The notes under the pieces were generated by a model. That model had not been told where the DNA came from. It made no database searches and saw only the letters and a program-made list of their open reading frames with translations. From an uncultured Collinsella sp. (GTDB lineage: Bacteria > Actinomycetota > Coriobacteriia > Coriobacteriales > Coriobacteriaceae): 57,552 bases of DNA. The stretch is taken from the NCBI GenBank assembly GCA_958427355.1, contig CAUACA010000012.1, forward strand, positions 1-57,552, read 5' to 3'. Shown here one piece after another: positions 35,516 through 44,421 of this stretch. Position 1 is the first letter of the stretch. Each line of letters starts with the position of its first letter. A program made the position numbers and the translations under genes.

Positions 35516-36883
35516 CTAGCGGGGGACGTAGCGGCCGGGTTGGGCTCCGGTGGGCTCGCCGTCGCGTGCCACCAGCACGCCGTTCACAAACACGACCTTG
35601 GCGCGGCCATGTGCCCCAAAACCCTCGAGCGGCGTGTAGTCCACAGCTTGATGCTGTGTCGCGGCACTGATTGTCCAGCGCGCTTTGGGATCCCACACGC
35701 ACACATCGGCATCGGCGCCCTCGGCAAGACAGCCCTTGCGCGGGTACATGCCAAACACGCGCGCCGGGTTCTCGCTCATCAAGCGGCACAGATCCTCGGG
35801 GCCCAGCTGGCCCTCAAAGCTCGTGGCAATCGCGACGGGACGATGTTCCACGCCGGGCCCGCCGTTGGGAATCGCGCGGAAATCGTCGCGCCCGCGGTCC
35901 TTTTGCCCGTGCAGGTTAAAGCTGCAATGATCGGTCGCAATCGTATCGATCTCGCCGGCCACAAGCGCCTCGCGTAGCGCGGCACGGTCACCGGCATGGC
36001 GCAGCGGCGGGCTCATCACATACTTGGCGCCCGCAAAGCCGTCCTCGCCCTGCTCCAGATAACAGGTGTCGTCGAGCATCAGATACTGGGGGCAGGTCTC
36101 GACATAGATATTCTTCTGCCCGCGCGCTTTGGCAGCACGGATGGCCTCGAGCCCCAGCTTGGTCGAAAGGTGCACCACGTTGACCGGAGCGTCGCCGGCC
36201 AGGTGCGCCAGATACAGCAGGCGGCTCACGGCCTCACCCTCGCACACGTCCGGACGGCTGAGCGCATGCCCCTCGGGCCCATGAATCCCCTGCTCGTACA
36301 CGCGCTTCTGCAGATCATTCACCAGCGTACCGTTCTCGCAATGCACGCACAGGATACCGCCCACGCGCTTGAGCTCCTCCAGCACCTCGAGCGTCTCGGC
36401 ATCGTCCAGGCGCAGATGGTCGTAGGCAAAGTAGGTCTTAAACGACGACACGCCCGCCTCACGCATGGCCGAAAGATCGGCGCGGTTGCGCTCATTCCAC
36501 TCGGCGAGTGCCATATGAAACGCGTAGTTTGCCGTGCAGGTTCCGTCGGCGCGGCGATGCCACTCGGCCAAGGCATCGGGCATGGTCACGCCGCGATCGG
36601 CCGTCGCGTAGTCCACGATGGTCGTCGTACCGCCGCAGGCAGCCGCACGCGTACCGGTCTCAAAGCTATCCGCTGTCCAATCCATGCCAGTCCAGCACTG
36701 CATGTGCGTGTGGCCGTCGATAAAGCCGGGGAATACCCAGCAGCCCGCGGCGTCCTCGACGGTATCGCCCTCGCCCGGCTCAATCGCCGCGGCAATCCGC
36801 ACGATCTTATCGCCCTCCATGGCAAGATCGGCGCGGCGAAGCCCCTGTGGCGTCACGAGCGCGCCGTTTTTGATGATGATCAT
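35516..36883 (-). CDS. hydA: D-hydantoinase / dihydropyrimidinase family amidohydrolase
   Basis: The family opens cyclic amides such as hydantoins and dihydropyrimidines. The 455-residue protein shows the metal ligands in FIDGHTHMQ (HxH near residue 58), the lysine that becomes carboxylated in SSFKTYFAYDHL (near residue 148), VHCENG and VNVVHLST for further His ligands, and IATDHCSFN for the catalytic Asp. It follows mocA after nine bases. This hydA-mocA pairing with ygeWXY is the known selenium-dependent purine or hydantoin catabolic neighbourhood (E. coli hyuA-ygfJ). The real substrate is unknown. Stop TAG. Confidence 0.92.
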   Translation of the reverse strand: MIIIKNGALVTPQGLRRADLAMEGDKIVRIAAAIEPGEGDTVEDAAGCWVFPGFIDGHTHMQCWTGMDWTADSFETGTRAAACGGTTTIVDYATADRGVTMPDALAEWHRRADGTCTANYAFHMALAEWNERNRADLSAMREAGVSSFKTYFAYDHLRLDDAETLEVLEELKRVGGILCVHCENGTLVNDLQKRVYEQGIHGPEGHALSRPDVCEGEAVSRLLYLAHLAGDAPVNVVHLSTKLGLEAIRAAKARGQKNIYVETCPQYLMLDDTCYLEQGEDGFAGAKYVMSPPLRHAGDRAALREALVAGEIDTIATDHCSFNLHGQKDRGRDDFRAIPNGGPGVEHRPVAIATSFEGQLGPEDLCRLMSENPARVFGMYPRKGCLAEGADADVCVWDPKARWTISAATQHQAVDYTPLEGFGAHGRAKVVFVNGVLVARDGEPTGAQPGRYVPR

Positions 36884-36892
36884 AATTGCTCC

Positions 36893-37507
36893 TTATTGAT
36901 TGATGCAGTCGGCCACGCGATCAAAATACGAGCAGGCGGCAATATGCTCCGTTATGCGTCGCTGTCCCTTGACGGTATCGACGTCCCACAGCTCGTAGGC
37001 ACGCGCCTCGACCAGCGCAACGTCGGCGCGACCTTTGAGAATCGAGCCCCCGCCGTCCTTGCCCTCAAGACACATAAGTGCATCGAACAGTTCCGCCGGA
37101 AAGAGCACCGGGCTCGAAGGCTCACCGTTGCACGCAAGACGCACCGGATGTTTGCGGCCACGCTCGTCAAATGCACGAACCATAGCCTCAAAAGAATCCG
37201 AACTCACGAGCGGCTGGTCGCCCGGCAAAAAGAGGCAACCTTTCCAGTTGCGTTCGACTCCCCACGAAAGGCCCGCACGGACGCTTTCGCTGCGCAGCTC
37301 GCCATCGTGCAGCACGCACGGGCAATGCTTGTCCTCGCAAATCTGAGCGACCTCGGGCCAACGCGTCGAAACCACGACGTCAAAGCCCCGGGGAACCGAA
37401 TCGATGGTCCGGGCAATCAGCGGCTCGCCATAGATATCGGCAAGCATCTTGTTAGAGCCAAACCGCTTGCCCTCGCCCGAAGCCATAATGACGCATCCAA
37501 GTTTCAT
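36893..37507 (-). CDS. mocA: molybdenum cofactor cytidylyltransferase-like protein (MocA/YgfJ)
   Basis: MocA joins CMP to molybdopterin for the xanthine dehydrogenase enzyme family. The 204-residue protein is a MobA-like nucleotidyltransferase with CVIMASGEGKRFGSNKML (residues about 4-21), VVVSTRWPEV and the LPGDQPLVSSDSFEAM Asp motif near residue 95. I use the ATG at 37507 with GGGAGG upstream. It heads the mocA-hydA transcript, past the ygeW terminator. Because its neighbours are YqeB and YqeC, a selenium-dependent enzyme is the likely client. Stop TAA. Confidence 0.87.
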   Translation of the reverse strand: MKLGCVIMASGEGKRFGSNKMLADIYGEPLIARTIDSVPRGFDVVVSTRWPEVAQICEDKHCPCVLHDGELRSESVRAGLSWGVERNWKGCLFLPGDQPLVSSDSFEAMVRAFDERGRKHPVRLACNGEPSSPVLFPAELFDALMCLEGKDGGGSILKGRADVALVEARAYELWDVDTVKGQRRITEHIAACSYFDRVADCINQ

Positions 37508-37594
37508 GGTGATACCTCCCCTGAAACCATCGTACCCATAACTCGCGCCGCGGGCATCCACATCGAAAGCGCTTATCCCGCACGCCCGCGATGC

Positions 37595-37634
37595 AAAAAA
37601 GGGGCACCCCGCCGGTTGGCAGAGCGCCCCCTTT
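37595..37634 (-). terminator. terminator of ygeW
   Basis: On the minus strand GGGGGCGCTCTGCC and GGCGGGGTGCCCC pair imperfectly, followed by TTTTTT. It lies 23 bases past the ygeW stop and separates it from mocA. Confidence 0.82.
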
Positions 37635-37657
37635 ACATGGCTTACCTCAACCCGGCT

Positions 37658-38860
37658 TTAGGCCTGGAACCAACGGGCGGTATTGCGCTCGTCGAGGGCC
37701 TTGAGGGTAGCGGCGGGATCGGCAACCTTCTGCAGGAACATCATGGCTGCGATGGCGTACGGCTTGTAGCTGGCCTCCTTGTACATGCCCACACGGTGCA
37801 TGTCGAAGACGTCGGCGTTAACCTCGCCGTGCTCGCAGGAGACACCGGAGATGTCAGCGGGCAGCGGGTGCATAAAGATGGTGTCCTGGCCGTTGGCGGT
37901 CTTCTCCATGAGCTCGGTCGTGGAGCACCAGTCCTGATGGGTGGCGTTCTGGGCGAGCAGCTCCTTCTCGAGCGCTGCGATGCCGGCGTCGTCGCCCTCG
38001 GCGTACAGGTTGGTGCGCTTCTCCATGGCGGCAAACGGAGCCCAGCTCTTGGGGATCACGATGTCGGCGCCCTCGAAGGCCTCGGCCATGGTGTTGACCT
38101 GCTTAAAGGTGGTGCCGGACTCGGCGGCATAGCTCTTGGCGCGCTCGACGACCTCGGGCATGAGGTCGTAGCCCTCGGGGTGAGCCAGGGTGACGTCCAT
38201 GCCAAAGCGGGGCAGCAGGCTGATCAGCGACTGCGGGCAGGACAACGGCTTGCCGTAAGAGGGCGAATAGGCCCAGGTGACGGCAACCTTCTTGCCCTTG
38301 AGGTTCTCGAGGCCGCCAAACTCGTTGATGAGGTAGAGCATGTCGGCAGAGGACTGCGTGGGGTGGTCGGAATCGGACTGCAGGGAGATGAGCGTAGGAC
38401 GGTGATCCAGAACGCCGTCCTCGTAGGCCTGCTGCACGGACTCGGAGACCTCGGCCATGTAGGCATCGCCCTTGCCGATGTACATGTCATCGCGGATGCC
38501 GATGACGTCGGCCATGAAGGAGATCATGGTAGCGGTCTCGCGGACGGTCTCGCCGTGGGCGATCTGGGACTTCTTCTCGTCCAGGTCCTGTAGCTCAAGG
38601 CCGAGCAGGTTGGCGGCCTTAGAGAAAGAGAAGCGCGTACGGGTGGAGTTGTCGCGGAACAGGGAGACGGCCAGGCCGGAGTCGAAGATCTTGGACGAAA
38701 CGTTGTTCTCACGCAGCTCGCGCAGGGCGTCGGCGACGATGTAGAGCGCCTTGAGCTCATCGGTGGTCTTGTCCCAGGTGTGCAGGAAGTCGCTGCCGTA
38801 CATACCCTTAAAATCGAGGCCGTTCAGCTGCTCGACGAGCTCGGTAAACTTGGCGTCCAT
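37658..38860 (-). CDS. ygeW: knotted carbamoyltransferase YgeW
   Basis: YgeW belongs to the aspartate/ornithine carbamoyltransferase fold but its natural substrate is not known. The 400-residue protein has the carbamoyl phosphate motif DNSTRTRFSF (near residue 70), HPTQSSADML (near 172) and the HPLPADISGVSCEHGEV region typical of YgeW. The ATG at 38860 has AAAGGA upstream. It is the third gene of ygeX-ygeY-ygeW on the minus strand, 201 bases after ygeY, and ends with a terminator. In this gene set it may use a carbamoyl compound from purine or ureide breakdown. Stop TAA. Confidence 0.93.
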   Translation of the reverse strand: MDAKFTELVEQLNGLDFKGMYGSDFLHTWDKTTDELKALYIVADALRELRENNVSSKIFDSGLAVSLFRDNSTRTRFSFSKAANLLGLELQDLDEKKSQIAHGETVRETATMISFMADVIGIRDDMYIGKGDAYMAEVSESVQQAYEDGVLDHRPTLISLQSDSDHPTQSSADMLYLINEFGGLENLKGKKVAVTWAYSPSYGKPLSCPQSLISLLPRFGMDVTLAHPEGYDLMPEVVERAKSYAAESGTTFKQVNTMAEAFEGADIVIPKSWAPFAAMEKRTNLYAEGDDAGIAALEKELLAQNATHQDWCSTTELMEKTANGQDTIFMHPLPADISGVSCEHGEVNADVFDMHRVGMYKEASYKPYAIAAMMFLQKVADPAATLKALDERNTARWFQA

Positions 38861-39015
38861 GTAAATGTCCTTTCTAAAGGTGAAACGATCGCAATGAGTA
38901 GATGCGCTCCGGCATGCGCGTGTGGCTAGAACATGCAGAGCGCTATGACGAGGACCCGCCACCGTCGAGGAAGCATGGGAGATAACGACCGCGGGCCCCA
39001 AGTCAACAGGAGGCG

Positions 39016-39038
39016 CCGGGGGCATAAACTGCCCCCGG
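39016..39038 (-). terminator. hairpin after ygeY
   Basis: A perfect CCGGGGGCA/TGCCCCCGG stem with a 5-base loop lies 23 bases past the ygeY stop. It has no T-run, so it may only reduce transcription into ygeW or protect the upstream RNA. Confidence 0.5.
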
Positions 39039-39061
39039 TTCAACAAGATCGAGGAATGGGA

Positions 39062-40447
39062 CTAGTCGATCTTGTTGTTGGTCAGACCGGCGCGGAACAC
39101 GGTGGCATCGCCATCGGCCTGGCTCGGATCGTAGAGGTTCAGGGCAGCCACGTACATGGCGGCAGCGGTGACCAGGTCGTCCTTGTAGGTGACCTCGTTG
39201 GGAGCGTGTGCCTGAGACTCGGCACCCGGGCCAAAGCCCACGCAGGGGATGCCATAGCGGCCCTGGATGGAGACGCAGTTCGTGGAGAAGGTCCACTTGT
39301 CGCACAGCGGACGACCGGTGCGCTTGTCCATGCTGGGCTCGCAGCCGATGCGCTCGTCACCGAACATGGCCTTGTGGGCGTCGACGAGGGCCTTGACGTG
39401 CGGAGCGGTCTCCTTGTTGATCCACGTGGGGAAGTAAGCCTCGGTCTCGTAGACCTCGCCGGTCCAGGACGGACGGTCGTACATGTACATGGAGACCTTC
39501 ACGTCGTCGCCGTACTTCTTGGCGGCCGGCAGGTTACGGATCTCGTCCAGGCAGGACTCCCAGGTCTCACCGACGGTCATGCGACGGTCGATGGAGATGG
39601 CGCAGGAGTCAGCGACAGCGCAGCGGCTGGGGCTGGTGTAGAAGATCTGGCTGACGGTGCAGGTGCCGCGGCCCAGGAAGCGGGCGTCCTCGAAGTGCTC
39701 GGGGTTGTACTTGGGGTCGAGCATCTTGACGAGGCCCTTGATGTCGGTCGACTCGTCGCAGCCGTTGTTGTTGAGAGCGCGGACGTCGGCGATGATGTCG
39801 GCCATCTTGTAGATGGCGTTGTCGCCGCGGTCGGGAGCGGAGCCGTGGCAGGAGGTGCCGTGAACGTCGACGCGGATCTCCATGCGGCCGCGGTGACCGC
39901 GATAGATGCCACCGTCGGTGGGCTCGGTGGAAATGACGAACTCGGGCTTAATGCCGTCCTTGTTGTAGATGTACTGCCAGCACATGCCGTCGCAGTCCTC
40001 TTCCTGGACGGTACCGACGACCATGATCTTGTAGCCCTCGGGGATGAGGCCCATGTCCTTCATCATCTTGGCAGCGTAGGTAGCAGAAGCCATGCCACCC
40101 TCCTGGTCGGAGCCGCCGCGGCCGTAGATGATCTCGTCGGTCTCGTAGCCCTCATAGGGATCGGCATCCCAGTTATCGATGTTGCCGATGCCGACGGTGT
40201 CGATGTGGGAGTCGATGGCGATGATCTTGTCGCCCTCGCCCATAAAGCCCATAACGTTGCCCAGGCCGTCGACCTTGACCTCGTCATAGCCAAGGCTCTC
40301 CATCTCGGCCTTGATGCAGGCGACAACCTCGCCCTCCTCGCAAGACTCAGAGGGATGCGAGATCATAGCGCGCAGGAAGCGAGTCATATCAGCACGATGA
40401 GACTCAGCAGCAGCCTTGATAGCGTCGAAATCGAGTTCTTTAGCCAT
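39062..40447 (-). CDS. ygeY: M20-family peptidase YgeY
   Basis: YgeY is an M20/M28-type zinc hydrolase conserved next to ygeX and ygeW in selenium-dependent catabolic regions. The 461-residue protein has the first metal region in IIAIDSHIDTVGIGN (near residue 75), YGRGGSDQEGGMASAT, the VGTVQEEDCDG Glu pair (near residue 150), and a dimerisation domain with GTSCHGSAPDRGDNAIYK. It may remove a carbamoyl or acyl group from an amino acid derivative. It follows ygeX after 74 bases. Stop TAG. Confidence 0.92.
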   Translation of the reverse strand: MAKELDFDAIKAAAESHRADMTRFLRAMISHPSESCEEGEVVACIKAEMESLGYDEVKVDGLGNVMGFMGEGDKIIAIDSHIDTVGIGNIDNWDADPYEGYETDEIIYGRGGSDQEGGMASATYAAKMMKDMGLIPEGYKIMVVGTVQEEDCDGMCWQYIYNKDGIKPEFVISTEPTDGGIYRGHRGRMEIRVDVHGTSCHGSAPDRGDNAIYKMADIIADVRALNNNGCDESTDIKGLVKMLDPKYNPEHFEDARFLGRGTCTVSQIFYTSPSRCAVADSCAISIDRRMTVGETWESCLDEIRNLPAAKKYGDDVKVSMYMYDRPSWTGEVYETEAYFPTWINKETAPHVKALVDAHKAMFGDERIGCEPSMDKRTGRPLCDKWTFSTNCVSIQGRYGIPCVGFGPGAESQAHAPNEVTYKDDLVTAAAMYVAALNLYDPSQADGDATVFRAGLTNNKID

Positions 40448-40521
40448 TGTTCATAACCTTTCAAACGAAGGAATCTACCTGTGAGGTGGCGGAGCGATAC
40501 CTATTTACTCCGCCCCAACGA

Positions 40522-41736
40522 TTAGCAAGTGGGGTATTCGCCTTCCCAGACGATGCGACGGTACTGATCCGGATCCGTGTCGCCCTCGGTGGAGAAGCAG
40601 AGCACGGAGCTCGTCTTGTCCAGGCCGATGAGTTCCTTGAGATCGGCGTACTCGGGATCGAGCATGAGGGTCTCGACCAGGCCGGTGGTCACAGCGCCGG
40701 ACTCACCGGAGATGACGCGCGGGTCGCCCTTCTCGGGAGCGCCCAGGGTGCGCATGCCGCGAGCGGTGACCCAGTCGGGGCAGGACACGAAGGCGGTGGC
40801 GTGGTTGCGCAGGATATCCCAACCCAGGATGTTGGGCTCGCCGCAGCACAGACCGGCCATGATGGAAGGCATGTCGCCGTCCACGATGCGCGGATCGCCG
40901 TCGCCGGCGGCAGCGCCCTTGTACAGGCAGGCGGCCGGAGCGCACTCAACCACGACGAAGGTGGGCGGGTTATCGGGATACAGGTTGGTGAAGTAGCCCA
41001 CCACGGCGCCGGCGAGCGAACCCACGCCAGCCTGGACAAACACGTGCGTCGGGCGGTTGATGGCCATCTCGCGCAGCTGCTCGGCGGCCTCGGAGGCCAT
41101 GGTGCCGTAACCCTCCATGATCCAGGACGGGATCTTCTCGTAGCCCTCCCAGGCGGTGTCCTGAACGATGACGCCGCGCTCGCAGGCGTCGGCCTCGGCG
41201 GCGGCCATGCGCACGCACTCGTCGTAGTTGACCTCTTCGATGGTCACCGTGGCGCCCTCGGCGGCGATGTTGTCGAAGCGGGGCTTGGTGGAACCCTTGG
41301 GCATGTGCACGACGGCCTTCTGACCCAGCTTGTTGGCAGCCCATGCCACGCCGCGGCCATGGTTGCCGTCGGTGGCGGTAAAGAAGGTGGCCTGGCCAAA
41401 ATCCTTGGCAAGTTGATCGGAAGTCAGGTAATCGAAGGTGCAGTCGGCAACGTCCTTGCCGGTCTCATCGGCAATGTAGTTGGCCATGGCAAACGAGCCG
41501 CCCAGAACCTTAAAGGCGTTGAGGCCAAAGCGATAGCTCTCGTCCTTAACGCACAGGTTGGACAGGCCCAGGCGCGCAGCCTGACCGTCCAGACGGGCAA
41601 GCGGAGTGACGGTATATTGAGGGAACGACTGGTGGAAGGCACGGGCCTTCTTCACGTGGTCGAGGCTCATGATTCCCAAGTGCTTGTCATCGCTCTTGGG
41701 CATCGTGTTGCCCGCCCACTGGATCTTATCGGCCAT
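40522..41736 (-). CDS. ygeX: diaminopropionate ammonia-lyase
   Basis: This PLP enzyme converts 2,3-diaminopropionate to pyruvate and ammonia. The 404-residue fold type II protein has the PLP lysine in FGLNAFKVLGGSFA (near residue 78), the phosphate-binding TDGNHGRGVAWAA and the VQAGVGSLAGAVVGYF segment. It is the first gene of ygeX-ygeY-ygeW and is divergent from a YheO-type regulator, with a 277-base intergenic region holding a likely operator. Stop TAA. Confidence 0.94.
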   Translation of the reverse strand: MADKIQWAGNTMPKSDDKHLGIMSLDHVKKARAFHQSFPQYTVTPLARLDGQAARLGLSNLCVKDESYRFGLNAFKVLGGSFAMANYIADETGKDVADCTFDYLTSDQLAKDFGQATFFTATDGNHGRGVAWAANKLGQKAVVHMPKGSTKPRFDNIAAEGATVTIEEVNYDECVRMAAAEADACERGVIVQDTAWEGYEKIPSWIMEGYGTMASEAAEQLREMAINRPTHVFVQAGVGSLAGAVVGYFTNLYPDNPPTFVVVECAPAACLYKGAAAGDGDPRIVDGDMPSIMAGLCCGEPNILGWDILRNHATAFVSCPDWVTARGMRTLGAPEKGDPRVISGESGAVTTGLVETLMLDPEYADLKELIGLDKTSSVLCFSTEGDTDPDQYRRIVWEGEYPTC

Positions 41737-41825
41737 ACGGTGAACTCCTTAAGTCCTCTCTTGCCGGCCCCCGCATACGCGTTTCAGCCCGATCCCATTC
41801 ACACGGCTGAACTTTTATGTGGATG

Positions 41826-41895
41826 CCAAACAAAAAGTTTGTTAGTAATGTTCTATCACACTTTTTGATTGGCATACCTAACGAATTGTTTGTTG
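41826..41895. promoter_or_regulatory. inverted operator-like repeats between ygeX and the YheO-type regulator
   Basis: CCAAACAAAAAGTTTGTTAG (41826-41845) and CTAACGAATTGTTTGTTG (41878-41895) are imperfect inverted copies about 32 bases apart; the first also contains a small internal AACAAA/TTTGTT repeat. They lie in the middle of the divergent promoter region and are good candidates for binding by the regulator encoded to the right. Confidence 0.6.
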
Positions 41896-42013
41896 CCGTA
41901 ATCGGTACTTTTTCACCGCCGAACGGTCATGAATTGCCTTGTTGATGGATTTGTTTGCGGTCATGTGTGGTTTATGGCACAGTGAGCCCAAACTAATTTT
42001 TAGGAAGGCACCT

Positions 42014-42667
42014 ATGACCCCCGCACAGATTGAGTTTTATAAGCGCCTTGCACACGGCCTGGCGCTCCAATTTGGCCCCAACTGCGAAATCGTCGTCCAC
42101 GATCTGGAGACCGAGGACGTGGACCACTCCATCGTAGTGATCGAAAACGGCCACGTCAGCGGACGCAAACTGGGTGACGGCCCCAGCCATATCGTGTTTG
42201 AGTCCATGCACGAGGGCGCCACCGACGTACACGACCGCGAGCCATACCTCACCAAAACCACCGATGGCAAGCTGCTCAAGTCCTCGACGATCTTTATCCG
42301 CAACGATGAGGGCAAACCCGTCGGCATTTTGGGCATCAACTTTGACATTACGCTTATGAAGGCTTTTGAGCGTTCGCTCGACGCCTTTACCGGCACCGGC
42401 GGCACGGGCTATACCGAGCCCGAGCCTATTACCAAGAACATCGGCGACCTGCTCGAAGACCTGCTGCACGAGTGCGAGCAGTTTGTGGGCAAGCCCGCGG
42501 CACTCATGACCAAAGACGAGCGCATTCGTGCCATTGGCTACCTCGACCGTCGCGGTGCCTTCCTCATTTCCAAGTCGAGCGAGCGCGCCTGCGAGTTCTT
42601 TGGCATCTCCAAGTACAGCTTCTATAGCTACCTCAATGAGGCCAAGGCGGCGGCCGGCGACAAGTAG
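42014..42667 (+). CDS. YheO-like PAS and helix-turn-helix transcriptional regulator
   Basis: The 217-residue protein has an N-terminal YheO-type PAS-like sensor domain (about residues 5-115; EIVVHDLETEDVDHSIVVI and GILGINFDITLM are characteristic) and a C-terminal helix-turn-helix region (about 155-215; RIRAIGYLDRRGAFLISKSS, then EFFGISKYSFYSYLNEA). Family members often control neighbouring amino-acid or ureide catabolic genes. It is divergent from ygeX, so it probably controls ygeX-ygeY-ygeW through the 41826-41895 repeats. The ATG at 42014 has AGGAAGG upstream; the open frame to 41939 lacks one. Stop TAG. Confidence 0.88.
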   Translation: MTPAQIEFYKRLAHGLALQFGPNCEIVVHDLETEDVDHSIVVIENGHVSGRKLGDGPSHIVFESMHEGATDVHDREPYLTKTTDGKLLKSSTIFIRNDEGKPVGILGINFDITLMKAFERSLDAFTGTGGTGYTEPEPITKNIGDLLEDLLHECEQFVGKPAALMTKDERIRAIGYLDRRGAFLISKSSERACEFFGISKYSFYSYLNEAKAAAGDK

Positions 42668-42790
42668 GCACTCGCCTGGATTGCCCCTCCCCTTTTGGGC
42701 GCGAGTTCTGGAAAGCACGAATCCAAGACCGAGCCGCTTGGGAAGTTCCATATAATCGATGTCATTAGTATTTCGAAAGGATGGGACAGA

Positions 42791-43753
42791 ATGGCGTTGA
42801 GCAAGGCATCATGCACCGGTCGCGGATTGATTCCGGCAATTGGTGGACATGTGCACCGCATGTTCGATGAGGGTGAAGACGACCTGTTTTCGCTGAGCCT
42901 TGACGACGTGATGGATGATCGCCCGTGGACCGCCGACGAACTCATGGGCGGCGGGGCTCGCCCGTCAAACCCCAATCCCGCACTTGCGCCTAAGGCCGCA
43001 TCTGCGCCGACTCCTGCGCAGTCGCCCGCACCCACTTCGGCGCCCACGCCCGCTCCCCGCCCCGCAAGCGACCCGTCCGAGACGGCGGCATTTCTCGCTG
43101 CAGCGACGCAGGGCAAATCGGCCGACAGCACCGTTATGTACAGCGCCCAGCAGTTGCCTGTTCCTGCGGCACGCAAGCCTCCGGTCACAAGGCTCGATGA
43201 GCCCGTTACCCATCAGGTTGCCCACGATTCCTGGGTTGCAGCCGATCTGGATGAGACCTCTACCGGCATGCCGGCGCTCGATGTTCCAGTTAACCCGCTT
43301 TTTGCCGCCAACACGAGCGCCGCGGGCTATGAGGGCGGTGCGGCATATTCCGATTATTCCGATGGCTATGCAGACAGCGATCGCATCGAGACCGAGGATT
43401 ATGGCACCGCATCGAGCGATTATCTCAACGATCCGTACGCTGCCACGCCCGCACCGGAATATGACCCGGAGGCCGCGTCCGCGCCGGCGTATACCAAAAG
43501 CACGGGCGAAGAGCGCTTCGCCGATTATTACGCCGAGGAAAAGGCGCTGCGTTTCTCGGAATTTCCGCAGGCAGTCAAGGTTGCCTTTATCGCCATTATC
43601 ATTGCCCTGCTCGGTGTCATTGCGTTTGAAGGATTCCAGCTGTTCCGCGGCCCCACCCAAGCGGAGTCGGAGACCCAGCAAAAAGAGGACGATAACCAGT
43701 ACCTGGACATCAACACCCTCAAGGGCGACCCCAACGACGGGGACGACGAATAG
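42791..43753 (+). CDS. unrecognised protein, long disordered region and one C-terminal membrane segment
   Basis: I do not recognise this 320-residue protein. After an N-terminal stretch with the acidic FDEGEDDLFSLSLDDVMDD it becomes rich in Ala, Pro, Ser and Thr (APTPAQSPAPTSAPTPAPRP), then in Asp, Tyr and Ser. One membrane segment lies near residue 260 (VAFIAIIIALLGVIAFEGF), with about 35 mostly acidic residues after it. With no signal peptide, the long part is probably cytoplasmic and the short tail outside. TATAAT at 42751-42756 may be its -10. The ATG at 42791 has AAAGGATGGG upstream. Stop TAG. Confidence 0.75.
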   Translation: MALSKASCTGRGLIPAIGGHVHRMFDEGEDDLFSLSLDDVMDDRPWTADELMGGGARPSNPNPALAPKAASAPTPAQSPAPTSAPTPAPRPASDPSETAAFLAAATQGKSADSTVMYSAQQLPVPAARKPPVTRLDEPVTHQVAHDSWVAADLDETSTGMPALDVPVNPLFAANTSAAGYEGGAAYSDYSDGYADSDRIETEDYGTASSDYLNDPYAATPAPEYDPEAASAPAYTKSTGEERFADYYAEEKALRFSEFPQAVKVAFIAIIIALLGVIAFEGFQLFRGPTQAESETQQKEDDNQYLDINTLKGDPNDGDDE

Positions 43754-44118
43754 CGAGAGCTGAAGGCAGCCGCAGGATCTCGCATTCAGCACCAGCTTCT
43801 AAGTGCTGTTTTGTCATCCATCTACACTTTTCCGAAGTTTTAAGGTGCCTATTTCGACACTTTTCCGTACTTTTACACGGCTGATTTCGGCACTTTTCCG
43901 GACGAAAGCCGAATAATCACTTGGGAAACCAACGCCGTTCACGCGTCATTTCGCAGGCGGCGCTTGATTTCCGTCCGTACACGTTGATAGACTTCCTCTT
44001 GCCCGCAAGGAGCGGGCGCGTTTTATCCAGAGTCGGGGTAGAGAGTTGGCTCCACGATCCCGACGCCAACCGGCCAAGAGGCACGGTGGCCCTGCCAACA
44101 TCGATGAAAGGAGTCCGT
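43754..44118. other. intergenic region with tandem repeat
   Basis: This 365-base gap holds a 33-34-base tandem repeat at 43824-43900 and, at about 43999-44016, a small CCCGC/GCGGG hairpin followed by CGTTTTAT. The rest, up to the AAAGGAG ribosome site before 44119, shows nothing I can name. A frame open from 43921 into the next gene has no start support. Confidence 0.5.
43824..43900. repeat. 33-34-base tandem repeat with ACACTTTTCCG units
   Basis: ACACTTTTCCG occurs at 43824 and 43857, and CACTTTTCCG again at 43891, each unit ending in ATTTCG. The middle of the unit (AAGTTTTAAGG versus TACTTTTACAC) varies. About 2.3 units are present. Confidence 0.8.
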
Positions 44119-44421
44119 ATGGACAATTTCCCTGTGCGCAGCGAGCGCAACTTCCACAACCTGGTCGTCAAACCGAATCACATGCATCTTCTGGATAAGC
44201 CAAATGGCTACGCCTCGGCCATGGTCAAGAACAGCCTCTCCCACCAGATGCGCTTTACGGTGCAGGTGCTCGAGGAAGAGCTCTGCGCCGCCGGTGACCC
44301 GCACGTGCTGCAAATCAAGCTGCTTGGAGACGATTCGCGCGAGCCGTCTAGCTGGAAGCTGTTTGCCGACGGCACGTGCGTCGCAAGCGGTTCGGGTGAC
44401 TTTGCCCGCGAGTGCTTCTGA
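44119..44421 (+). CDS. unrecognised small protein ending at an in-frame UGA
   Basis: The gene has a strong AAAGGAG ribosome site before the ATG at 44119 and encodes 100 residues (MDNFPVRSERNFHNLVV...) to a TGA at 44419-44421. The frame then stays open for another 39 codons, with the same codon style (ESAEVFLDLCCDAVDAAEL, RQWSQGEYELL), to a TAG at 44539-44541. TGA is otherwise almost unused as a stop in this window. So either a nonsense mutation shortened a 140-codon gene, or the UGA is read through or recoded. I recognise no family in either part. Confidence 0.6.
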   Translation: MDNFPVRSERNFHNLVVKPNHMHLLDKPNGYASAMVKNSLSHQMRFTVQVLEEELCAAGDPHVLQIKLLGDDSREPSSWKLFADGTCVASGSGDFARECF

